Shown: one piece after another, positions 36,817 to 46,968 of the stretch
Numbering within the stretch: the stretch's first letter is position 1
Layout of the letters: the number at the start of each line of letters is the position of its first letter
From: Guillardia theta CCMP2712
Taxonomy: Eukaryota > Cryptophyceae > Pyrenomonadales > Geminigeraceae
Assembly (NCBI RefSeq): GCF_000315625.1
Contig: NW_005434663.1
Span: 153,337-217,336 of the forward strand
Length of the DNA: 64,000 nt
Direction: 5' to 3'
The notes under the pieces: model-generated
Database searches by the model: none
The model's input: the letters and a program-made list of their open reading frames with translations, nothing else
Told to the model about the DNA's origin: nothing
Program-made: the position numbers and the translations under genes

Positions 36817-39342
36817 ATGACGCTCACCAATGGTCCTCGTGTTGAGGCGCAAGCAAGAAAAGCAAGGCACTTCTGCACTGCAGCTTGCTTGTTCATCGTC
36901 ATGGCAGCCGCCTGCATCGCACTGCTGGAGGACGTCTCTCCCGATGATCTCAAGACGGCTCTGACGTCAATTCCTTACATCCGTCAAGAAACCAGAGACA
37001 AGATTGATAGCGGAATGTGGGACGAGGACGCGGTAGAAACAGACCAAGAGGCCGGGTTGCTCCCTCCCAATCCACCTCCACCCTCAGACGACTCGAACGA
37101 TTTCAACTTCTCTCCGCTTACTGTAAATGCTTTGTGCTCGAAGCGTGGGTATGCTGATTTCATGTGGCAGTCGTCGAAGCGAGGGAGCGCAGGCAGCGGA
37201 GCGGGGGATCGGAAGCAGAACCCTTCGAAGAATGGAAAGAGCTTCTCTGATCACTCGAAAGAGAAGAGCAACAAGATCGAGCGAGGAAAGCAGCAGAAGC
37301 GAGAGGGTAGTGCACGTTTGACCCTTTCATGTCCTCACCACCTTTGCAGGAACTTCTCGGGGAAAGCAGAAGCCACAGAAAGAGGCAGATGCCCAAGGTA
37401 TCGGGGGAGAAGGGCAAGAGGCGGAAGAGACGGAGGAGGAGGTCGAAGCTGAGCACCAGAATGCTGGAGATAAGTTCCAAGGGGGAAGCAAACCACAAGG
37501 GGGAAGCAAGGAACGAAGGCACAAGATTGGGATCGGTGTGGGTGGGGAAGGGGAGGAAGAGGAGGCAGAGGAAGAGGAGGCAGAGGAAGAGAATGGGATA
37601 GAAGGAATCGGAAGGGGCGAGCACGCAGCTCAAGTGGGGGAGCAGCAAGGCACGGGTGCAAAAGAGGATCAGGAGAAGAGCAGCGAGCAAGGGAAGTTGG
37701 AAGGACAGAAAGAAACTCGTGATTCAAGCGCACCGGGTCATTGTGCTTTCGAGGCGAGCAAGAGGTGATAGGAGAAGTGTGAGGCACTTGTAACTTGTGG
37801 AATTTGCACCAGGTGTGGAGCAGATGAAGACTGTCCTGCAGGAGGAGGGTCTTGCGTCTTCTGGGCTTGTACGGGAGACCCAGAAGTGAGATGCAGAGAC
37901 TCTCAGGATTGCTCGTGAGTTGTTGTTGTCTCTCTCCTCTCTCCCTCTCTGCTTCTGACGTCGTCGGTCCAGGACCGTCGGGGGTGTCTGCACTGGTCCT
38001 GGTCATTGTTCCAACAGCGTCAGCAGCGCATGCGCAGTCGACAAGGATTGTGGCGGCGAGGATGACTTTTGCATCGTGAATGGCTTCTGTGATTTCTCTC
38101 CGTCAACACCGTAATCTTTAAAATCATTCGTATGTTGTTTCAATATCTGACGTACACCAGTTGCTCTGGCGACATGGATTGTGGAGATGCTGGTGGAAGA
38201 TGTATGATGAATGATCAGGTGCTTGATCCTGGTTCCAGCCTCAGATGGGTTGACGCTGTCGCAAGGCATGGTGGCAGGTCAATCAGAACTTTCCTGCGGA
38301 CAAAGACTTCGGACCCTTTCAATCTTGGACAAGGTTGAAATTTCAACATAATTTCTGGAATTCTGATGTCATACAGATCTCAATTGCTAGCCAAGATTAA
38401 GATTCTGAGGAAGAAACTAAGGCATGCAAAGTTGAAGCCACATGGTTTTGAGTGACTCTGCATCAGATTTATTCGGGGGGATCTAGAGAAGCAAGTTCCT
38501 ATCAACACAGCATTTGGAAACAACATCACCAAACTCAAGGACGAAATTCCGAAGATGGGATCAACCTTGCAGCGGGCATTGCCCGCTGCTTCCGATTCTC
38601 AGGTGCTCTCCTCCTTTTCAAGATCATGTCTTGTTGACACTTCTTCCAAGGAACTTTCGAGAATTAGAAAGGAAATGGCAAGAAGCTTCACAGCGATAAG
38701 GAAGAGAGTAGTCGGTAACAGCAGATTAGTGGTACAGACACTCTCTGACGCGTTTGTGTTTGTTCAGATTTCAACTTGTCAATGCACAAGTCTGAGGACG
38801 AACAAGATCAGATCCTCCTCAAGTTGAGCGATCTTAACTTCTCTGAAGTCGCACCAGACAGTCTGTCTTCACCGTATGCCACGATCAACGAGTTGAGACG
38901 TGAGCTGGTGGATCTGAACACGTCCAAGGCACAAGACAGCTTCCTGTCACAAGTCAACCGCACATGGAAGCAATATCACGATTGGGAAGACTATGTCGAC
39001 AAAACAAGAGATGAGCAGTTTGGAAACGTTTTCAGGCTCAGCTTCATCTCCAACTTACAAAAACTTCTGTACCATTTCTTTAGTATTAACGTGGTTCGCA
39101 AATCACAGTTGCAAGTGATCAAGGAGGAGATCGACGACATTCGAGACGCGGGCGACTCGGGGAGAAGCAACACATGGATGAGACTCAACAGGATCAGAGA
39201 ACATCTTAACTACAGCCGGGTCATGCCGCTTGTGACGAGGATCGCAGAGCTCAACGACAAGAATGATCTTGCTGTTCGGAGCTTGCTGCGGGCGATCCTT
39301 GATAGAGCTCAGAACGGGTCAAGAGCGAACGTCACGTCCTGA
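36817..39342 (+). CDS. Type II membrane protein with Cys-rich repeats and coiled coils
   Basis: About nine exons join in phase. The N-terminal anchor is FCTAACLFIVMAAACIALLE. It is followed by a long charged, Glu/Gly-rich region (GEGEEEEAEEEEAEEE), then four short Cys-x-rich units: CGADEDCPAGGGSC; CRDSQDC ... GGVC; CAVDKDCGGEDDFC; CSGDMDCGDAGGRC. These fit a C-x4-D-C-x6-8-C pattern seen in secreted cysteine-rich repeats. The C-terminal third is helical (LLAKIKILRKKLRHAKLK; YATINELRRELVDLNTS; RIREHLNYSRVMPLV), ending NGSRANVTS-stop. The probable location is cell surface or secretory compartment. No known family was recognised. Confidence 0.68.
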
Positions 39343-39399
39343 CTCACTTGTGTTAGTAAACGCCCGTCACATACAAACTCACTTATTAGTAGTGCCTCA

Positions 39400-39800
39400 C
39401 TGATGTGTGATCGGACCGTTGACGTACCCCGCGGGCCGCCGGACAACCCGGCGGGCTCGGATTCATACCGGGCCGAACGCACCGTCACTGAAGCCACCTT
39501 AGTCTGCCTCGGACCGTAAGGAATCAGGCTGACTCCGCCGGGGCCCGGGGAGCGGTCCGACGATCACTGCCGCACTGTAGCGTAGACTTACCTGAACGTG
39601 TCCGACGCCGCTGGTTCCTATCCGGCTGACTCGCGTAATCGACAAGAGTCAGCGAGTGCGGCTGACTGGAAGCATCTGACTGGTTTGATTGATCCGTGGG
39701 CCCTGACTCGAGGCTTCGGATGAGTCGCAAGGGCGAGGGGAGGGGGCGGATCCCGGCTCACCAGCTCTAGGTCCGAGGAGAGAGGCTGACGGGGTGCGGC
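39400..39800. other. GC-rich island B with repeated TGACT(C) words
   Basis: This GC-rich non-coding stretch resembles island A at 34.6-35.1 kb in composition. GCTGACT, GACTC and GAGTC words recur many times on both strands (for example about 39530, 39625, 39645, 39660, 39705, 39720). It also contains GCCGCCGGACAACCCGGCGG, a small hairpin. No coding signal. Confidence 0.6.
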
Positions 39801-40879
39801 TGGTCCGATCAGCTAGTAGGCTCCTCCCCTCCTCCCCTCAGTCCTCCCCTCACAGTCTGCTCCCAGTCCTTCCCTCACTGTTCCCTCAGGCTCCCCTCCT
39901 CCCCTCCGACGAGGCTGTGAAAAAAAAACTTTTACAAGGATAACGTATGTCAGCACCCCACCCCACCCCTTCATCAAATACCCCGGATCATTAAACCCCT
40001 ACCCCAATTTTTCCAGTGTGATACCCACGTTTGTCCAATAATTATTACCTATCATAGTACCCCTACCATACATTTCTCACTACCCCACCCTGGCCCTTCG
40101 CCCCCCGCCAGGTTACTCGGTCTTGCAAGCGAACACTCAAACCCCATTTCCTCCCACCCCACCCCCCGTGATGTTTCACCCCCACCTACTTCAATCACTC
40201 TGACTCACCCGTACTTTCTACGCTTCATCCCGTTACACACATGGGTAGTAGTACCTACCCACGTTACCTGCAGGGATGCAGGGACCACCCCCTACCCTGT
40301 AGAGGATACAAATTCACCCCCGCCCTCACGAGGCTCCGACAGGTTTATGTCAGTGGGAAGAGGCTAGAGCGATCGAGGGAAGCGAGGAGAAGGCGGAGGA
40401 GAGAGGGAGACCATGGCCATGAAGTCAGAGGATGCGATGCTTGTTTGGAGGAGAAACAGTGAGCGCAAGAAGCAGCAACAGCACGTGTGGACGATGAATG
40501 AAGGGGTTTGGATGGCAAAGGAGGTGTACGTGCTTAGTGTGTAAGGAATCGTTGAGGATGGGCTTACAATCAGGACCAACAAGAATGGTGAAGATTGTTT
40601 GATTGAATGAACAATGCGTGAGCGGCTCAAAGGAGGTGTCGAGGAACGGGACGAGGAGGTGTATCTCGTAGAGGCGTAGAGGCGATTTTCACGTCACCAG
40701 TGGCCAGTGGAGCAATCAGTGGTGGCGCTAGCAAGAGAATGTGTGAAAGATGACAGAGCGAAGTTCGATGAAAGTGATGAAATGGTGGTTGTCAACACAG
40801 CACACATCGACGTAGCTGTAGCCCGTAGTCTTTCATGCTTGTTCTTGTTTACTCGATCGTTGTAACATACTTGTGTCAG
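39801..40879. other. Spacer with C-rich block upstream of the desaturase
   Basis: CTCCCCTC-rich DNA is followed by an ACCCC block at 39945-40335 and then ordinary sequence. It presumably includes the desaturase promoter. No supported gene. Confidence 0.5.
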
Positions 40880-42459
40880 ATGTGGAAGGCTACGGTTGTT
40901 GCCTCGTGCCTCGCATCGGCACAGGTTGTCTCTTCCTTCCAGTTCACTCCTTCTCTCTCTCATGCTCGTCTCGGCTCCTCCCCTTCCATGTGCTCGAGCA
41001 GGAAGGTGAGGTCCGTTGGTCGCCTCCAGCCGAAGATGGTGGCATCGGCTCCATCCAGCGCTCAGGTCCCAGCAGAGGAGCAGTGGGTGTTGAACCTTGA
41101 CTACGAAGGGTTCCGCCGAGAAGTGGCAGACTTGGGCAAGGAGCTGGAGCAGAACCAGGGAGCTGAAGACGTTGCTCACTTGAAGAAGATCTGCCTGTGG
41201 TCGGACATCTGCGCGGTTGTCGGGCTGGCGACCATGTGGTTGCCGCTCAACCCGATCTCGGTGATCGCGCTTTCCCTCTGGAAGTTTTCGCGCTGGACGA
41301 CCATCGCTCACCACACCGGACACGGAGGATACAACAGGGCGGACGAGACCAAGTTCTTCAACTCCCGCGGGTTCGCGACTGGCTCGCTCTTTAAGCGAGT
41401 GACACAGTGGTTTGACTGGATGCTGCCCGAGGCGTGGAACATCGAGCACAACAACCTCCACCACTACCGTCTCGGAGAGCGAGACGACCCCGACCTCGTG
41501 GAGAGGAACATGCACTTCATCAGGGAGCTTAAGGTGCCTTCAGCGCTCAAGTACATGGTCGTTGGTTTCTTGATGTGCACCTGGAAGTGGTTCTACTACG
41601 CCCCCAACACTTACAAGGAGCTCAAGATCGCCGAGATGCGCAAGGCAGGCAAGGCGATCACCTCCGACATGAAGGCAACTGACGCGTACACGCTCAAGTC
41701 GTACCTGGACCCTGCCTTTGGGGTTGAAACCTTCCAGTGGTACTCGTTCATGGACCTGTTCAAGAACGTCATCGGCCCCTACCTCATCCTCCACTTCTTT
41801 GTTATGCCTCTCCCCTGCCTCCTCATCAGCCAGCAAGCGTACGTGAACGCTCTCATCAGCCTCGCCTTGGCGGATGTGCTCACCAACATCCACTCGTTCA
41901 TCGTGATCGCTACCAACCATGCGGGCAGCGACCTGTACAAGTTTGATGACGGATGCAAGCCCAACTCCGCGACCTTCTTCATGCGCCAGGTCGTGTCCTC
42001 GACCAACTTCAAGACCGGAAGCGACTTCAACGACTTCATGCACGGGTGGTTGAACTACCAGATCGAGCATCACGTATGGCCGAACCTCAGCGCTCTGAGC
42101 TACCAGCGAGGACAAGCCAGGCTCAAGGCCATCTGCGACAAGTACGGGGTCCCCTACGTGCAGGAGAGCGTCTGGATCCGCCTCAGGAAGACAGTTGACA
42201 TCATGGTCGGCAAGGCGAACCAGCGCCAGTTCCCTTCCTCCCTCGAGCGCCAGTCGGACCTCAAGGTGAAAAGAGAGGAAAAGGAGATGAAGGAAAGAGG
42301 AAGGGGAAGAGGGGGAGCGATGACGAGGAGAGAGAAGGGGGAAGGGAAGGCACAGTCAGGAAGAGATGTTGACATGCGCTGCAGGTGTGGAGCAACGAGG
42401 ACATCGCGGAGAACAGCGCGAAACTCGGACAAGATGTCAAATTGAAGCCTGCTGTTTAA
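40880..42459 (+). CDS. Plastid-targeted membrane fatty acid desaturase
   Basis: A di-iron acyl desaturase with the three histidine boxes in order: HHTGHGG (about residue 150), HNNLHHYRLGE (about 200) and QIEHHVWPNLS (about 400), with hydrophobic segments between (YLILHFFVMPLPCLLIS). The Gln in the third box is typical of front-end desaturases, yet no cytochrome b5 domain is present. The leader MWKATVVASCLASAQVVSS followed by FQF fits a signal peptide plus Phe-led plastid transit peptide; the ATG at 40880 is preferred over 40835 because it gives this layout. One intron near the end (about 42267-42384) restores the frame to LKPAV-stop; without it the ORF runs into low-complexity Arg/Glu. Double-bond position and substrate cannot be inferred. 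Confidence 0.87.
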
Positions 42460-42587
42460 GTGTATTGAAATTCTTTCTCTTTTTGTTTGTTCACTTGTTA
42501 AAACTCGACTTTCTACGTCTGTTGTGTTGCTTCCTCCCTGGGAACATCCAAAGTTATGAACATTCCGAACAGCGCTGTCTCTCCTCT

Positions 42588-43964
42588 TTACCTGCCTGGC
42601 TGTCCTCCGCTGTTCTTGACTTCATCGCCCTGCTTTTTCAACCTTACGCAACCATCCCTGTCACCAGCGTCAGCCCTGCGATCAAGATCTTCCGCACGCA
42701 CATCAACAGTTGCGAGGAAGCGACGCGGGTCCTCTAGGTGTGCCATGTGGCTCAAACCCGCAAGCTCCGCGTACTCTGCACGTTCGATGCCCTCGACGAA
42801 AGGAGCAACGAGTTCCTGCAGAGCAGTGTAAAGAGAGAGCTGGAAAAGGGAGAGGAGGAGGGCAGGTAGAGGAGAAGGTAATGAAGAACCTTGGAGATGT
42901 AGTCATGCTCTCCTCGCATCACCAGCGCAGGAAGATTCCTCGGCCACTTGCTCTCAAGATCCTTCTGGTCGATCCGAAAGTCCCCAACCTCAACCATCTC
43001 AATCAGTCGAGCACCTTCGAGCTCCACCGCTCACAGAGGTTGCGCCTCGCCACACGACACCGAGGTGGCAGAAGGCCTCCTGCAGGCAGAGAGGAGAAGA
43101 CTTGAGGCGCAGGTTGTGCATGGTCGTGAACTTGTCGTTGGCCACCTGCCGAACGCCTTGAGCATCAGGGAGAGCAGAGACAAAACTCACCTGCAGCTTC
43201 CATTGCTCAACCCAATCCTTCTCGCGGGGCCAGTCAGGCCTCATCCCAAGCTCGTCAGGTGAGAGCCCGTCAAGCTCCCTCTTGTACTCGTCGATGATCT
43301 TCGTCGCTCGTTCCTGCGACTCAGCAGGAGACGCGGGAGAGCTCGCGAGAATGACAGACTTGAGGCCTGAAAGGAGCTTCGGGTGGTGGGCCAGGTGACG
43401 CATCACCACCTCTGCTGCCAAGCATCCTCCCCAGCTGTGACCCAAGAGGTGGAACCCACCTGCCTCCAGGAGGCCATGGAACTCAGCGAAGTGACTGAGC
43501 ATGGTCGCCGCGTCCTCCGCGCTTTGCCGCACTGAGTAGAACTCCTCCTCCTCAGGCTCGTCAGACCTTCCACATCCCAGCTGATCGTAGAAGAACACGC
43601 TCCTGCCCCCCATCTGATTCAGCCCCTCCAGCGGTTCCAGGTAGTGCGAGGGAACTCCCGGCCCCCCGTGCAGGACCACAACAGGCAGAGCCGACGAGCG
43701 ATCGTCCGCCGCCTTGCTGACTCCATACCATATGGAATAGCCTCTCACTCGCAAACTGCCTTCTTCCTTCATCTCCAGACTCCGTTTGATAGCGCTTTTT
43801 GCTCTTTGTCGCATCAGCATGGTGTTGACTTTGAAACATCCTGCTCGCAATCCGCCACAAGTCCCCATGAAGGCAAACATGCCGGGAGAGACGCGGCTCG
43901 TCCTCGTTTCTCCATCCGCCAACAGAAACAAGCTCAGCAGGGACAGGAGCCTTGTCGATCGCAT
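42588..43964 (-). CDS. Prolyl iminopeptidase-like alpha/beta hydrolase
   Basis: This releases N-terminal proline from peptides (S33 family). Features are the oxyanion HGGPGVPSHYL, FFYDQLGCGRSDEP, nucleophile elbow LLGHSWGGCLAAE, the acid in ALVMRGEHDYIS, and the catalytic His in LSHMAHLEDPRRF. Three or four exons are joined: after KLQ, then ANDKFTTMHNLRLK, EVGDFRIDQKDLESKW, and the final exon ELVAPFVEGIERAEY. The N-terminus (MRSTRLLSLLSLFLLADG) is a predicted signal peptide, so the enzyme probably enters the secretory or plastid route. The start codon faces the TOP6B start across 191 bp, suggesting a shared promoter region. Confidence 0.86.
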
Positions 43965-44155
43965 CTTGAAGGAGCTGCCAGCCTTGACTCTTGTCTCTCC
44001 CTCTTCTCTCCTCCTCCTCTTCCCCTCTGTTCGCCCTGACCTCCTGGTCCCGGCAGACGTATAAAGGGTTTAGATCAGAAAGAAGGTTTAGGCATTCTCA
44101 CCATATCGGTTTAGATCAGAAAGATTAGGTTGAACCCATTTCCCGCGCTTTCGCC
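43965..44155. promoter_or_regulatory. Divergent promoter between iminopeptidase and TOP6B
   Basis: A 191-bp space separates the two start codons. It holds a TATAAA word at 44060-44065, about 90 bp before the TOP6B ATG, and a 17-nt direct repeat GGTTTAGATCAGAAAGA at 44067-44083 and 44108-44124. The repeat may be a binding site. Assignment is by position only. Confidence 0.45.
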
Positions 44156-46956
44156 ATGAAGAGATCCAACGATGGCGGCGGCGGCGGCGGCGGCGGCGGC
44201 GGAGGAGGAGGAGGAGGAGGAGGGAAGAAGAGCAGGCTGATGCAGAAGACAGCAGCAGAGTTCTTCGCGGAGAACAAACACTTCGCTGGTTTCGAGAGCC
44301 CCGGTAAGTCTCTCTACACGTCGATCAGAGAGCTGGTGGAGAACAGGTGGGAGGGACGGCGAGCAGAGAATCGTGATTGAAGTTTTCATCAGTCTCGATG
44401 CAGCAGAAGCCATCGGCGTCCTTCCTGAAGTCCACATCATGATCGAAGAGATCAAGATGGCGACGTTTCGCAAGATGCACGGCATGGACGGCAGCGAGAA
44501 GGTTTCCTTTTCGGTGGGCTCCTGTTTGTGAGTTTTGCTTCACAGATCGACCTCGACCTTTACAAGAATGCGGAGGCTGGAGAAAGCTCGGCTCCCCAGA
44601 AGAAGCCTGCGGGGAAGAAAGTGAGCGCAAAGGACATGACATTCTTCAAGTTGACCGTCACCGACAACGGCTGCGGGATGAAGCACGAAGAAATCCCAAA
44701 GATGTTCGGATCTGTGCTGTCCGGAACCAAATACGGAGTGAGGCAGGTGATCGATCGATAGATGTGGAAATGCTTTCAAGATCCTCAAGGGGCAGCACAG
44801 GAGCGAGGGAAGTTTGGGCTCGGATCGAAGATGGTCTTGATCTGGAGCAAAGTACTCCAACAAGTCATTCTGTCTAGTTTCTCACTTGGCCTCGATCTCG
44901 TCAGATGAGTACAGGATTGCCTATGAAAATTCGAAGCTCCACCGGAAGCACAAAGCCAATCTCAGTCGTCAAACTTGATCTTGGTACACGAGGTTGCAGT
45001 TTCTCATACAGTGACATGGTTTTCGGCAAGACATTCATGCCAATGCCCCCAAGGTTCATCAGCATGACAAAGAATCCAACACCATCGGGTGATTGTTCCG
45101 CAGGGAAGGACTCAAGATCTGAATTTAACACGCAGATGGCGCGGGTCCCAGGTGGAAGTGACGATAGGCGGAGAGTTCAGCAAGTACAAGGGCTATATTG
45201 TGAAGTACTTGAGAGAGATGGCAGTTATCACTCCATATGCTCGGTACGCCGGTATATTCGAGAGCTCAGAATGACTGACATCTTCGTAGGTTTGAGATGC
45301 ACTACATCTGTGAAGATAGTTCCAAGTCTTTTCAGATCATTCATTCACGAAGAAGTGAAAACATGCCGCCGCCTCCCTGCAAGGCAAAGGTCCGAGTGCT
45401 TTCCCTCTTTCCTCCTCTGCCGTTCTGAAGAAGCTGATGTCAGGTGCACCCGTCTGCACTGGATAATCAGATGATGGAAAATCTTATAAATCAATCATAT
45501 CAGAAAGTTTTGCTACGGTATATGTTTTTTGGCGTCGTCTTGTGATTTGACGTTTTCCAGCTTCTTGACAGCGGAACTGGATTCTGTGGACACAAATCTG
45601 GCGAAGCGAATGATAGATGAATTTGGTTCAGAATTCTCTTATGAAATGCCCATCACCTCCATCGATAGCAGCAAGATTCGAAAAATTGTGAAAAAGATCT
45701 TGCAGCAAAAGTTGGATCAGGAGTTGACGTCTTTCAGGTTGATAAAATACTTCAATTCGAATTCGACCCGCCAAGTGGTGCAGTCCTCAGTCCTGCAGGG
45801 GAATATAATCTACATCTTGGAGTGAGTGCGCTGTCTCTACCATGCTCTGTCTGAGTAGCGCGCAGGTCATGAAGGAAATGAAACCAGACCTAATTGCGAC
45901 AAGCACTCCAGATGTACAGCATCATCTGCACAATAATTTTGAAAGCAGTGATCGTTGTTGAAGGTGACGGTTGTCGATGGACATCCTGTGATCGTTGAAG
46001 CTGCTGTGTCGCTTGGTGGAAGAAAAGCAAAGGAAGGCATTACGGTGATCTCTTGACCCCAAAAGAATTGGCATAATGTAATGTGCTCAGGTGCACAGAT
46101 TCGCCAACAGAATTCCTATGCTCTTTCAGGGCGGAAACGATGTATCCCGTTTCTGATCCTGATAATTTGATGTTAAATGATTGTCAGGTTTCAGTGAAGA
46201 CGGCAAATACACGTATCAACTGGAAATCTTATCGTAAGTTCTTATACAGATTAATTCTTCGTTGTTTTCATTTTTCCAAGGTATGGACAAGAATAGCCAT
46301 AAAATTGGAGTGTACATCAGCATCTGTAGCACAAAAATCCCATATGGAGGGCCAAACAAGGAATATATCGGAGATGAGAATGAAGATCTGCAGAGAGCTG
46401 TGAGTCAGATTAATCTAATTTGCATGATTCTCAACTTATTGGTAGGTGAAAGAGGCGATCATGAAGTGCTGCCTCCAGTTGAAGTCACGTCTCGCGAGGC
46501 AAGAAGCCATGAAGAATCAAAGAGAAAGGAAGAAGAACTTAGAGAAGTACATCCCTTCCGTCTCGAGAGCTCTCATTGGAATGTTGCAATCCATCAGTCA
46601 AGAGTAAGTGGTCAGATAGTCAGAAATGGCGATTGACTTCTTTCCCAGCACTTCCCCAGCAGCTGGGAGGGAACCGGATGTGCAGAAGGTTCTGGAAATG
46701 CTGAAACAAAAGGAGGTGTCTGAGGAGATTTTACAACACCGCCTTCGAACTTTTGTAGAGGAAGCTGACATGGAACAGGTTGCGAAACGTTTGATAGATT
46801 TCCGTATTGATCAGTTGCACACAGGCAATGGGAGGAGTCCAGACAGACGAAGCGAACATAGTCCGTGAAGATGCGTTCCTCTGCCTTTTGAATCAGGCTA
46901 GGAAATTCGAGAGAGATGTGCATAGCACTACATCAGTTTTCCGGTTTCTCATGTGA
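44156..46956 (+). CDS. TOP6B: DNA topoisomerase VI subunit B
   Basis: The GHKL ATPase subunit of the type IIB topoisomerase, which in plants acts in endoreduplication and whose relative acts in meiosis. About fifteen exons join in phase. A poly-Gly N-terminus (from a GGC/GGA repeat) precedes [15 protein letters not shown] and the Bergerat ATP site: [17 protein letters not shown] joined to [37 protein letters not shown] and [15 protein letters not shown]. Transducer motifs follow: [62 protein letters not shown] and [17 protein letters not shown]. The C-terminus ends VFRFLM-stop, 12 bp from the stop of the convergent neighbour. The partner TOP6A/SPO11 is not in this window. Confidence 0.93.
44175..44222. 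repeat. GGC/GGA triplet repeat in coding sequence
   Basis: Encodes the 17-residue poly-Gly tract at the TOP6B N-terminus. Confidence 0.9.
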
Positions 46957-46968
46957 AGACAACTTCAT

